DNA from: Pirellula sp. SH-Sr6A
GTDB lineage: Bacteria; Planctomycetota; Planctomycetia; Pirellulales; Pirellulaceae
Direction: 5' to 3'
Assembly (NCBI RefSeq): GCF_001610875.1
Contig: NZ_CP011272.1
Location: 5,809,988 to 5,873,987 of the forward strand
Length of the DNA: 64,000 nucleotides
The notes beneath the pieces were generated by a model. That model was given only the letters and a program-made list of their open reading frames with translations, had not been told where the DNA came from and did no database searches. The position numbers were made by a program, and so were the translations under genes. This document shows, piece after piece, positions 26,690 through 34,877 of the stretch; position 1 is the first letter of the stretch, and every line of letters starts with the position of its first letter.

Positions 26690-27175
26690 CTATTTGAGTT
26701 CGATGTCGAACGTCGATGCCGCCGTAGGTACCGTGTGCTTCAGCCCTGAAGTCACTTCGCTGGCGTACTTTTCTGGGAGCCCGTTTTTGGGTGGAGGAGG
26801 GGCTTTCTCGTCCGGATTGTAAAGCTTTTCCTCTTCCTCAGGGGTAAGGTTTCGCGTTTCGCCACCGGAAGGTGCAGCCCCCCCTTCGTACTTGGAAACT
26901 TTGATTACATAGGTCCCAGGCATTGCACCATCGTTGGGCTCGAAGGTCATGAGCTGGTACTTGCCGTCGTTGTCGGTTGTCGCAAAAGCGCTTTGACCAC
27001 CCTGTTCCACCGAGACGAACACGATTTGCGCACCAGAAACAGCCTTTCCCCCTTTAGTTACTGTACCCGTAATAGGATAGGTTTTGGGGTTGGAACTGGC
27101 AGGTGTGCAACCGCACAAAAGAAGCGTCGCGATGAAGAGCGTCGCCCATAAGCGAAATCGAAGATATTCGATCAT
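26690..27175 (-). CDS. Lipoprotein with transthyretin/carboxypeptidase-regulatory-like domain (cassette B)
   Basis: A protein of about 161 aa from the ATG ending at 27175. The leader WATLFIATLLLCGC gives a lipobox cysteine near residue 22. The mature domain starts TYPITGTVTKGGKAVSGAQIVF and continues TTDNDGKYQLMTFEPNDGAMPGTYVIKV, clearly parallel to the cassette A lipoprotein (TYKTSGSVKVNGKPIEGAVV). Both end with a short SEVTSGL/DQTSGL segment and FDIELK/FDFDLK. It lies 227 nt downstream of the cassette B DUF1559 gene. The longer frame to 27220 is possible but would bury the leader. Confidence 0.8.
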   Translation of the reverse strand: MIEYLRFRLWATLFIATLLLCGCTPASSNPKTYPITGTVTKGGKAVSGAQIVFVSVEQGGQSAFATTDNDGKYQLMTFEPNDGAMPGTYVIKVSKYEGGAAPSGGETRNLTPEEEEKLYNPDEKAPPPPKNGLPEKYASEVTSGLKHTVPTAASTFDIELK

Positions 27176-27340
27176 TACAAAATAATCCTTCCGTTGATCA
27201 CGGTGATACGAATCAGCCAAGCCAGGAACTCAGTTGCCTGGTTTCCTTTCGAATCCATAAAGAGGCACTATGACAGTGCTTCTGCAGTGTCTTTTGCCGC
27301 GGTGTCCTTCGCCGAATTGTTGCTGCGGTGCAAGCGAAGA

Positions 27341-27369
27341 GCTGGCTCCCCCTAATCGATGAAGCCAGC
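27341..27369 (-). terminator. Hairpin between DUF1559 and lipoprotein genes, cassette B
   Basis: GCTGGCT (27341-27347) and AGCCAGC (27363-27369) form a 7-bp stem with a 15-nt loop, 33 nt downstream of the DUF1559 stop on the minus strand. It is the positional equivalent of the cassette A intergenic hairpin, although the sequence differs. Confidence 0.5.
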
Positions 27370-27402
27370 CACTAAAAACTCGCTTTCGCAATGGCGTTTG
27401 GA

Positions 27403-28506
27403 TTAGTTCTCGAGAACCGAGATATCACCACCGGTGGCCGATCCCAACGCACCCCAGACGCCATAAACGGACGCACCACCGGAGGGCTGTGCCAAAGCCA
27501 GATTCCCGGTGTCGATGGAATTGCTAAAGAAGCGCACTGAACCATCGCACATAGCCGCGTTCACGCCACCCGTGTGATTGCTGGAAGCCGGTAGCACCAT
27601 GTTGGCTTGATCGCCCCATGTGCCGGCCTCCGCGCATCCTGCTGAATTAGGAGCACCAACGGTATTGAAGGCGCAGTACGATGCAGGCCCATCCGTCCAA
27701 TTGATCCCACGGCGTCCATAAACGATCGTCCCAGCGTTAAAGAAGCGGCCGTTATGGACGCTTCGGCAAAGGATAGGCGATGCCCCGAGACCCGATACAT
27801 TGTTCGCATAAGCCAACGTGACGCGAACGTTATTTGCAGCGGCTGCAAATCCATTCTGGCCGCCATTGCCTGTAGGCCCCTGGCAAAGGAGCTCGCTGAT
27901 GCCGACCGTGTTGCTGGTGCCATCCGTAATTTGCCCAATCGTCCGCCAGAACATTCGGCCGAACATTCCCCGATTGGCCCCATTGTTATTCAAACCCGTC
28001 ACCTGATCTCCAACCGACAGCGCATAGCTCATGTGCTTGGCGGTTGGATTAATCCCACCATCCGACGGGCACCGTAAGGTCGGAGGAACTCGATTCCAAG
28101 GCGCCCAGCTCAAATCGCCTCGCGGGCCCCCTGGTTGCACCCCGTTGGCCAAGTCTCCCGCATCGATTTGATTGGCCATGTTCCCCTGCTCGAAGAAGGG
28201 GAGAAGGGCCACAAACCCGCAAACCCGGCCGGAATTATGGAGAATGTTTCCGGTATTCGTCGTGACCGATGTCCCGGTTGTCCCCGTTGTCCCGTACATG
28301 CGTGCGGGGAATTTTTTATACGCGGACTCGTAATTGAACATGGACAGCCCAAGCTGCTTCATGTTGTTTGAACACTGCATCCGCCGGGCTGCCTCGCGCG
28401 CGGCTTGCACTGCCGGCAACAGCAGGCCCACCAGAATGCCAATGATGGCGATCACTACCAAAAGCTCCACCAACGTGAAGCCAACCCTGGAATGAATCCG
28501 TCTCAT
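27403..28506 (-). CDS. DUF1559 domain pseudopilin-like protein (cassette B)
   Basis: About 367 aa from the ATG ending at 28506, with a good purine-rich site (GAGGGAGA) 6-13 nt before it. Prepilin leader [20 protein letters not shown], then [20 protein letters not shown], and C-terminal [21 protein letters not shown]. It shares the same overall order with the cassette A protein, and both finish with similar GVWGALGS / GAWGALGS segments rich in Gly and Asp, so they are paralogues. Expected to be processed by a prepilin peptidase and displayed at the surface. The extension to 28572 was rejected on leader position. Confidence 0.93.
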   Translation of the reverse strand: MRRIHSRVGFTLVELLVVIAIIGILVGLLLPAVQAAREAARRMQCSNNMKQLGLSMFNYESAYKKFPARMYGTTGTTGTSVTTNTGNILHNSGRVCGFVALLPFFEQGNMANQIDAGDLANGVQPGGPRGDLSWAPWNRVPPTLRCPSDGGINPTAKHMSYALSVGDQVTGLNNNGANRGMFGRMFWRTIGQITDGTSNTVGISELLCQGPTGNGGQNGFAAAANNVRVTLAYANNVSGLGASPILCRSVHNGRFFNAGTIVYGRRGINWTDGPASYCAFNTVGAPNSAGCAEAGTWGDQANMVLPASSNHTGGVNAAMCDGSVRFFSNSIDTGNLALAQPSGGASVYGVWGALGSATGGDISVLEN

Positions 28507-28553
28507 GCAAGTCTCCCTCTCAATGAATGAATGACTGCCCGCTGCTCTCAGGA

Positions 28554-28571
28554 TGGGCGATCTATCGCCCA
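28554..28571 (-). promoter_or_regulatory. Leader hairpin TGGGCGAT / ATCGCCCA in cassette B 5' UTR
   Basis: A perfect 8-bp stem with a 2-nt loop lies about 50 nt ahead of the DUF1559 ATG, downstream of the predicted promoter. It would be part of the 5' untranslated RNA. Confidence 0.4.
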
Positions 28572-28592
28572 CGCCCGTGCTTCAGTCAGGCT

Positions 28593-28613
28593 CATGCGCG
28601 GCTTCCGCGCATG
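28593..28613 (-). promoter_or_regulatory. 5'-terminal stem-loop in cassette B leader
   Basis: CATGCGCGG and CCGCGCATG form a perfect 9-bp stem with a 3-nt loop. It begins about where transcription should start from the adjacent promoter, so the mRNA would carry a stable hairpin at its extreme 5' end, a known way to protect mRNA from decay. Confidence 0.45.
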
Positions 28614-28617
28614 CTTC

Positions 28618-28646
28618 ATCCTAGGAGTGTCTTGCAACCATGTCAA
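28618..28646 (-). promoter_or_regulatory. Sigma70-like promoter of cassette B DUF1559 gene
   Basis: On the minus strand, TTGACA (28641-28646) is a perfect -35 box and TAGGAT (28618-28623) a four-of-six -10 box, with a 17-bp spacer. The leader would be about 105 nt. A perfect ATGGCGCCAT palindrome lies upstream at 28661-28670. Confidence 0.65.
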
Positions 28647-28728
28647 CAGTAGTGATAGTTATGGCGCCATTAAATGCATTTTGTGATGATTAGTTGCACG
28701 CTACGACATAATGGCGTAGTGATTCAAC

Positions 28729-29214
28729 TTAGCCTTCATTCGCCTCGACGCCCGAGTGGAACGTGGAATAGATGGTGATGGGGATACCTAGCTCACCGAG
28801 TGTGTCGTAAACGAGCGGGCGAACATCATCCCATCTCAGGCCTCCCACCCCCGTCGCAATCGCAGGGAGCGCCAAACTTTCGATCCCTTCTTTCTCGACT
28901 GCATGCTTCAATCTCTTGAGCGCGTGATTCACGTTGGCCAACGTCGCCTTCCCCGGTCGCGACCCGTGATTGATCTCACCCTCTTGGGTAAGCAGATTGA
29001 ATATACGCACGCCACCCACTCCCCCCCACATCCAAATTTCCCCAGGCTTCGGGTGGGTTTGGTGCGCATAGTGCCGAAAGTCCTTCGCCATCGAGGGCCA
29101 TTTCTCTCGCAGCGCCAACGCCAAGCCGGAATCGAAATGGTCGTTCGGTGCAACCCCGTGTGCGATGGCTTGTGCTTTGCTCAAGAGAATATCGCCGCTT
29201 ACTTCTCGTATCAT
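28729..29214 (-). CDS. Macro-domain protein (ADP-ribose binding/hydrolase type)
   Basis: A 161-aa protein that is one macro domain. Visible motifs: the N-terminal GDILLSKAQAIAHGVAPND with FDSGLALAL, which forms the ADP-ribose adenine/ribose site, and ALPAIATGVGGLRWDDVRPLV, the diphosphate loop. Macro domains bind ADP-ribose or remove it from proteins and nucleic acids, or hydrolyse ADP-ribose 1''-phosphate; which of these applies here is not visible. No ADP-ribosyltransferase (for example DarT) is encoded beside it, so it does not look like a DarTG toxin-antitoxin pair. It is upstream of the cassette B DUF1559 gene and downstream of polA, on the same strand. Confidence 0.85.
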   Translation of the reverse strand: MIREVSGDILLSKAQAIAHGVAPNDHFDSGLALALREKWPSMAKDFRHYAHQTHPKPGEIWMWGGVGGVRIFNLLTQEGEINHGSRPGKATLANVNHALKRLKHAVEKEGIESLALPAIATGVGGLRWDDVRPLVYDTLGELGIPITIYSTFHSGVEANEG

Positions 29215-29435
29215 GCTCTTTCCTTCATCGATGGTGTTCTGACACTTCGAGGAATAAGACGCGCGCTCCCGCCGCTCATTCCCACACTTCCCTTGCTACC
29301 AAGAGCGAAAGCCGTACCAGAGTGGAAGATTCAAGTTCACGCCCCGAAATGGCGCACTCCATGCGTCAGCAGGGTGGCGCTGAGCGCGTCAGAAAGGACC
29401 AGTCGCGCGTTTTGACGACCTAAAGATGCACAGAG

Positions 29436-29465
29436 TTGAGCCGGGGGCGTGCGTGCCCCCCTCAA
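29436..29465 (-). terminator. GC-rich hairpin just downstream of polA
   Basis: TTGAG-CC-GGGGGC pairs with GCCCCC-CTCAA around a 6-nt loop, leaving a two-base bulge. It starts 11 nt beyond the polA stop on the minus strand, a likely transcription end signal despite lacking a T tract. Confidence 0.5.
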
Positions 29466-29476
29466 ATCGACGTCGC

Positions 29477-32389
29477 TCAGAACGGTTCGCAATCCGCCCA
29501 GTTGCGCCCCACCTTGACGTCGATTTTAAGGGGTACTCGAAGCGGCATGACTGTGGTCATGGTCTTCTGGACCAATCGAGCTAACTCCTCCCGATAGTCA
29601 TCTCGGCAATCGAATATCAGCTCGTCGTGGATCTGCAGGATCATCTTCGCCGGCCAGTCGCGATGCTGAAGTTCACGGTGGAGTTCGATCATCGCCATCT
29701 TGATCATGTCGGCCGCGCTTCCTTGGATAACGGTGTTGATCGCCATCCGTTCGGGTTCAAGCAGCTGTTTCTTCTTCACGTCGGGCAAGCTTGGGAAGTC
29801 TCTCAATCCTTTCAAATATCGTTTGCGCCCGGACATGGTTGTGACGTAGCCATCGTGTCGGCATTGAACGAGCGTGTCGCTGATGAATCCTCGCACAGAC
29901 GGGTAGCGATCGAAATATCGATCGATGAAATCACTAGCGTCCCCGCGAGCGATCCCCAAGGCTTTCGCCAAACCGAATGGACTCTGCCCGTACAGGATTC
30001 CGAAATTCACTGCCTTGGCCGCACGTCGCATGTCCGAGGTGACTTGATCGATGGGAATGCCGTGGACTTCGGAGGCCACGCGCGCGTGGATGTCCTCATC
30101 TTCCACAAACGCTTTGGTCATGCTCGCGTCTTGCGAGAAATGGGCGAGCACTCGCAATTCGATCTGCGAATAGTCCGCCGCTACCAAGGACCAGCCCTCC
30201 TCTCTCGCCAAGAACGCGGAGCGAATCGATCGTCCCTCGGCGGTTCGCACAGGGATATTCTGCAGATTGGGCTCGACACTGCTAAGACGCCCGGTGGCCG
30301 CGATGTCCTGGCGAAAGGAAGTATGAAGCCGCCCGGTTCGCGCCGAAACCAGCTTGGGCAACGCATCGACATACGTGTTTTTTAGTTTCGTGAACTGACG
30401 GTATTCCAAGATCTTCGCTGGCAAAGGATGTTCGGCCGCTAACTCCTCGAGCACCTCTGCATCGGTGCTGGGACCTGTTTTCGTCCTCTTGACCACACGC
30501 AGTTGAAGCCGTTCGAAAAGGATTCCCGCGAGTTGCTTGGGGCTATCCGGATTGAAGGACTCCCCGGCGAGCTGCATGATCTCGTCGAACAGTTGCAACA
30601 GCCGCGATTCGAACTGAGAGCTCAATGCACCCAGTCGTTCCGTCGAGATTCGAATCCCCTCGTATTCCATCCCCGCGAGGACTTGAATAAGGGGGAGCTC
30701 CAGATCCTCCATCACCGAGATCAAGTTCTCGTTCTTCAATCGTCCTTTCATCGGTTCGTAGAGTTGAAAGGGAACATCGACATCTTCGCATGCGTAGCGA
30801 GACACCTTCTCCACCGGCACCTGATCCATCGTGATCTGATTCTTGCCGGTGCCGATCAAGTCGCTGATAGGGATATTGATGTGCCCCAGCCACCGCTTGG
30901 CGAGCTCGTCCAAGTCGTGATTTCTCCCCCCTGCGTCGAGCAGATAGTCCGCGACCATCGTGTCGAATACGATGTTGAAGAGCGGCATACCGTGCGAACG
31001 AAGGACCACCGCATCGTATTTAATGTTCTGCCCCAAGAACGCTCTGGAAGGATCGGCGAACCAGGGAGCCAAAAGGGTTTGCGCGTCTTCCAGGCAAACG
31101 ATGGTCTCCCCTGCAGGGCCGAGGATCGGAATGTACGCGGCCTGCCCTGCCCCCCAGCACAAACTGATTCCCACCAATTCCGCGTCGCGCGCTCGCGTGG
31201 AAGTTGTCTCTGTATCCACCGAAACAATTGGGGTATTTCCAATCTGCTTTAATAGCTCCGCCAAGGCATCGACGGTGTCGACGGTGCGATACCCTTCGCA
31301 TGACAAGGTGGCCGTTGGTTCGGAGGGCGCATGCGACTCGGTGGAAAGTGCAAGATAAACTTCGGCGATCCTCCTCATCCCTAGGTCTTGGAAGAGCTGC
31401 GCCGCCGTATCGCGGTCAAAGTTGCCTGGCCTCATCTGAGACCATTCGAGAGGCAGTTCGCAATCGACTTTGAGCCGCACGAGCTCGCGACTCAACAAAG
31501 CCTTGTCCCGATGCGTCCTGAGATTTTCTTTCTTCTTCTCCCCTGCGACTTGGTCAATATTCGCGAGAATGGTGTCCAAGTCACCGAATTGCTCGAGCAA
31601 CTGTTGGGCGGCTTTCGGGCCAATCATCGGAACACCGGGCACATTGTCCACCGAATCTCCGACCAGCGATTGAAAATCCACAACTTGTTCGGGACGAACG
31701 CCCCATGTCGCCATCAGCTCGGGTGCACCGAACAGTTCGTTCTTTCTCACGTTGAGCATCTGCACCCGATCGTTGATCAACTGCCTGCAATCTTTATCGC
31801 TGGTGACCAGCAACACGCGAGCCCCCCGATCCGATGCTTGCTTGGCGAGGGTCGCGATAATATCGTCCGCCTCATAGCCCGGCAGAGAAATCATGGGTAT
31901 GGCAAGCGTTTCGAGGCACCGGTGGATCATGCCGATCTGGTCTCGCAGCGCGTCGGGCATCGCTTCTCGGTGGGCTTTGTATTGATCGTAAAGCTCATTG
32001 CGAAAGGTGAGCTCCGAAGCATCAAAGGCACAAACGAGAAACTCCGGCTTCCACTGTTGCCGCAAATTTGCCACATCGCGAAGGAATCCTTGGACTGCCC
32101 CCACTTCTTGGCCGTGTGGGTTGGTCATCGATGGAAGCGCATGAAAGACTTGGTAGATCAAGGAGTGCGAGTCGATCAAGACGACAATGTCCCCTTCACG
32201 AGGGGAATCGTGCGGCGGTGGAGCGGATGGGGAAGTCGATTCGGCAACTACCCCAGAACTCGAATCCACGTGAGGAGTCGGCGTTCCAGAAAGGATTGGC
32301 GACGTGGGTTGGGAGGACGTCGGTGCCCGAGACTCGATCGCATCGAATCCAAGGAGCATCGGTTGGTTCTGGGTTCCTTTTTTAGCCAT
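29477..32389 (-). CDS. polA: DNA polymerase I
   Basis: A 970-aa three-domain Pol I for gap filling, primer removal and repair. Residues about 1-65 are a Ser/Pro-rich extension that ordinary Pol I proteins lack. The 5' nuclease domain follows (VLIDSHSLIYQVFHAL to GVPMIGPKAAQQLLEQFG). The 3'-5' exonuclease domain looks active because SVDTETTS (around 390) and FDTMVADYLLDA keep their acidic residues. The polymerase domain has DYSQIELRVLAHFSQD, RRAAKAVNFGILYGQSPFGLA and QIHDELIFDCRDDYRE. It has its own hairpin after the stop. A long plus-strand open frame over it is a shadow. Confidence 0.96.
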   Translation of the reverse strand: MAKKGTQNQPMLLGFDAIESRAPTSSQPTSPILSGTPTPHVDSSSGVVAESTSPSAPPPHDSPREGDIVVLIDSHSLIYQVFHALPSMTNPHGQEVGAVQGFLRDVANLRQQWKPEFLVCAFDASELTFRNELYDQYKAHREAMPDALRDQIGMIHRCLETLAIPMISLPGYEADDIIATLAKQASDRGARVLLVTSDKDCRQLINDRVQMLNVRKNELFGAPELMATWGVRPEQVVDFQSLVGDSVDNVPGVPMIGPKAAQQLLEQFGDLDTILANIDQVAGEKKKENLRTHRDKALLSRELVRLKVDCELPLEWSQMRPGNFDRDTAAQLFQDLGMRRIAEVYLALSTESHAPSEPTATLSCEGYRTVDTVDALAELLKQIGNTPIVSVDTETTSTRARDAELVGISLCWGAGQAAYIPILGPAGETIVCLEDAQTLLAPWFADPSRAFLGQNIKYDAVVLRSHGMPLFNIVFDTMVADYLLDAGGRNHDLDELAKRWLGHINIPISDLIGTGKNQITMDQVPVEKVSRYACEDVDVPFQLYEPMKGRLKNENLISVMEDLELPLIQVLAGMEYEGIRISTERLGALSSQFESRLLQLFDEIMQLAGESFNPDSPKQLAGILFERLQLRVVKRTKTGPSTDAEVLEELAAEHPLPAKILEYRQFTKLKNTYVDALPKLVSARTGRLHTSFRQDIAATGRLSSVEPNLQNIPVRTAEGRSIRSAFLAREEGWSLVAADYSQIELRVLAHFSQDASMTKAFVEDEDIHARVASEVHGIPIDQVTSDMRRAAKAVNFGILYGQSPFGLAKALGIARGDASDFIDRYFDRYPSVRGFISDTLVQCRHDGYVTTMSGRKRYLKGLRDFPSLPDVKKKQLLEPERMAINTVIQGSAADMIKMAMIELHRELQHRDWPAKMILQIHDELIFDCRDDYREELARLVQKTMTTVMPLRVPLKIDVKVGRNWADCEPF

Positions 32390-32470
32390 TCTAGACGCGT
32401 TAACTTGGGGGTTAGTGAAAGGGAGGACGGTCGCAGTACTGCCGGACCACGGAAGAATGTCGGGCCGCTA

Positions 32471-33469
32471 TTACAAATGATGGGATGCGATCGAGCCTAA
32501 AGCGACGACAGCAATCAGCAATAGGATGGCCGCGAAGATCAAGACAATCACCAACGCGAGCTTTGCATTGGAGAATGGAGCAATTCCGTACACTTCCCGT
32601 GTCTGACCATTGACCAATACGCGATACGGCTTTTCTTTGTACTGATAAGCCATGATCCAGACCGGAAGCAATGCAGGCACGCTCGACATCGCCTGCACTC
32701 GATTGTTGACATGAATATTTCGAGTGGATCCTGAGATCCGTCCTCGCACCTCCTCGGCGACAATGCGATCGATCGCGGCGCGTGCCATCGCTCGCGCATC
32801 GCGTTTGGTCACTCGGAATTCCTCAACGATCGCATGGACCAAATCGATTTCATCGGGCCGAACCCCTGCCGATAAATCGAAGGGCGCAATTTCTTGGACC
32901 TCTTGCGGTGTGAGGATTCCACTCGCACCGACGAGGATGGAATCGTAGCGACGCTGTGATGTCCCGGCGACGGGTCGCCAATTCCCCCTCGCCCCAGCGG
33001 GAACCTGGGACGTGTCGGCTGTCCAAGCGGTTTCGACCTCTGCGGAAAAGACCCAAAACGGTACGTAGACGGCCGTGACCTTGCTGATCACCGCTGCCTG
33101 GGCGGCATCATTCGGACGCCAAAATCCTCGCCCCAACCATTCGCGTATCATCCCTTCGACCTGCGACGCGTCGATCTGAAAAGGGACTACGACATGCGGT
33201 TCCAGTGTGCGCGCACTCGGTCGAGATTGCATGGATTCACTGCCGCAGAATGGACATCGCAGCTGGCGAGCCGATGGATCGTAACTCATCGATGCACCGC
33301 ACTGGGAGCATTGAAAGCGTAGGACCCCTTCCTGCGATGGAGCCGTTTTCGGGGCAATCCCTACCCCTACTCCATCCAACCCAGAGGGATTCTCGGTGCC
33401 GCAGTTGCAGCAGAATAAATCCTCTTCGTCCAGAAAACTTCGACAAACCCCGCATCGCGATTCGAGCAT
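32471..33469 (-). CDS. Zinc-ribbon membrane protein, second of a coupled pair
   Basis: About 332 aa from the ATG ending at 33469, which overlaps the stop of the upstream paralogue (TGATG), so its translation is probably coupled. Two zinc ribbons: CGVC at 6-9 with CCNCG at 20-24, and CSQCG near 54-58 with CPFCG near 72-76. A central domain with YVPFWVFSAEVETAW and a conserved RVLVNGQTREVYGIAPFSN precedes a C-terminal transmembrane helix (LALVIVLIFAAILLLIAVVAL). The paralogue upstream has the same order and a matching FLVNGQTGKIYGEKPWS. Family and function unknown; similar zinc-ribbon/TM proteins occur in other bacteria and planctomycetes. The 515-codon frame to 34018 is not chosen because it overlaps the paralogue. 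Confidence 0.7.
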   Translation of the reverse strand: MLESRCGVCRSFLDEEDLFCCNCGTENPSGLDGVGVGIAPKTAPSQEGVLRFQCSQCGASMSYDPSARQLRCPFCGSESMQSRPSARTLEPHVVVPFQIDASQVEGMIREWLGRGFWRPNDAAQAAVISKVTAVYVPFWVFSAEVETAWTADTSQVPAGARGNWRPVAGTSQRRYDSILVGASGILTPQEVQEIAPFDLSAGVRPDEIDLVHAIVEEFRVTKRDARAMARAAIDRIVAEEVRGRISGSTRNIHVNNRVQAMSSVPALLPVWIMAYQYKEKPYRVLVNGQTREVYGIAPFSNAKLALVIVLIFAAILLLIAVVALGSIASHHL

Positions 33470-34647
33470 CACGCACCTATTCTCGGATGGGTCAAAAGGA
33501 CCACGATCACGATTAGGAGCAAAATCAAAAGAGCACCTGCAACGATCGCAACTGTGACCCGCGTCTTCGACCACGGCTTTTCGCCGTATATCTTGCCCGT
33601 TTGCCCATTCACCAGGAAGCGAAAGACTCGATCGCGATACCGATAAGTCAAAATGTGGACAGGAAGGAGGACAAGATCCGTTCCTCCCACATCCAAGTCG
33701 GTCGTGACTTCTAAACTCTGATACGTATCTCCCGGCAGGAAACTCGCAATGCCTCGCTTCTCGCGATCCCGAAACTCTTGACTGGTCGTCGTCAACGCTT
33801 CGTCCTTGGTGACGGAGTACTCCTCCACCAACCAACCCGCGAGGTAATCCGGGCGGTATCGCATCATATGCGTCAGCTGATAAGGCTGGATCTTGAGCGA
33901 TTCCGAATGGGGAAGCCCCTTGGACGCCGAAACCATGTACCCTGAATAGTACTTGCGGTACTCGCCCGAGAGGGGCCACCACTCTGTCTCGCGCACTTGG
34001 CGTGTACGCGTCTCCCATTGCCCCTTCGAATTCTTAACTCGGTACGTTTCGGTACGATACCAGTACTCGCCTATCTGAGCTCGCCAACGGCTTTCCGCGA
34101 TCATCGAGAAATGCCAAAAGGGTAGGTAAATCCCTTGCTGTTTATCAGTGAACGAACGGGCTTTCAAATCCCCAGGGCGAAACCAACTGTTTTTCCCGAG
34201 CCATTCGAAGAAGAGCTCGAGGGCACGCTCCCTGCTGATCGCAAATCCGATGACGAACTCGGGGCGGAGCGTACGGCGTTTTTCGGCCGCCAATTCGATG
34301 ACATATGTCGAATCGCAAAACGGACATCGCAAGCTGTTGCCACCAGTGGGGACATCCACATCTGCCCCGCAGTTGTCGCAATGGAAACTGGTACCACTGG
34401 AATCCACAGGCGTCGCAGCTTCACCGTCTGTTCGATCCAAAACCGGTGCTTCGAGGATACTGGGTTTGCCATCGGACGACGGAGGTGCAAAGGGAACACC
34501 ACATGCCGTGCAAAAACGAGCTCCCAGCTGCCGGGGAGATCCACACGCGGGACAGGGAAGCTCGGTATCAGGCCGCGCCCGCTCCCAGTCCGAATCGAGA
34601 TCGGGCGAAATGACGGGAGGAAGAATCGGTGGTTCGTCGACTCGCAC
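33469..34647 (-). CDS. Zinc-ribbon membrane protein, first of a coupled pair
   Basis: A 392-aa protein from a GTG start; an in-frame stop a few codons upstream leaves no earlier start, and no ATG occurs before the middle of the protein. Two zinc ribbons are plain: C32-C35 with C46-C49, and C90-C93 with C108-C111. The central region contains QQGIYLPFWHFSMIAESRW, matching AVYVPFWVFSAEVETAW of its partner, and FLVNGQTGKIYGEKPWS precedes a C-terminal transmembrane segment of about 22 residues. The arrangement (N-terminal ribbons, C-terminal anchor) suggests a cytoplasmic zinc-binding part attached to the membrane. Divergent from the flagellar operon. Function unknown. Confidence 0.7.
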   Translation of the reverse strand: MRVDEPPILPPVISPDLDSDWERARPDTELPCPACGSPRQLGARFCTACGVPFAPPSSDGKPSILEAPVLDRTDGEAATPVDSSGTSFHCDNCGADVDVPTGGNSLRCPFCDSTYVIELAAEKRRTLRPEFVIGFAISRERALELFFEWLGKNSWFRPGDLKARSFTDKQQGIYLPFWHFSMIAESRWRAQIGEYWYRTETYRVKNSKGQWETRTRQVRETEWWPLSGEYRKYYSGYMVSASKGLPHSESLKIQPYQLTHMMRYRPDYLAGWLVEEYSVTKDEALTTTSQEFRDREKRGIASFLPGDTYQSLEVTTDLDVGGTDLVLLPVHILTYRYRDRVFRFLVNGQTGKIYGEKPWSKTRVTVAIVAGALLILLLIVIVVLLTHPRIGA

Positions 34648-34824
34648 GGCGCGGTCCTAAGGCTTGCGATCCGAAAAACGCCCATTTGAATGCTTCGAAG
34701 TCCTTTTCGCAACGACACTCCCCCGTTCGCGTTGATCGGCAGCATAACCGCTACAACCGACAATCTCGCGGTACGTAGGAAAGTTCCCACTCCGGAAAGA
34801 TCTCGAAAAGCCCCTTCCTCTTTT

Positions 34825-34859
34825 GGGAACAACCTACCGTTTACTGGTGATTTGTTCCC
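34825..34859. promoter_or_regulatory. Inverted repeat ahead of the fliL-fliN-fliO operon
   Basis: GGGAACAA (34825-34832) and TTGTTCCC (34852-34859) form an 8-bp dyad with a 19-nt spacer, ending 18 nt before the first start codon. It could be an operator or a leader hairpin that affects translation of the first gene. Confidence 0.4.
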
Positions 34860-34877
34860 CTAGCGACAAGATCCATT

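Noticed and set aside
28729-29214. DarTG-like toxin-antitoxin with the macro domain as antitoxin
   Set aside because: No DarT-type ADP-ribosyltransferase is encoded beside it.
31388-32500. 370-codon plus-strand frame
   Set aside because: Antisense shadow of polA; no family likeness.
33470-34018. N-terminal extension of the second zinc-ribbon protein to 34018
   Set aside because: It lies fully inside the upstream paralogue in another frame; the TGATG overlap start is preferred.
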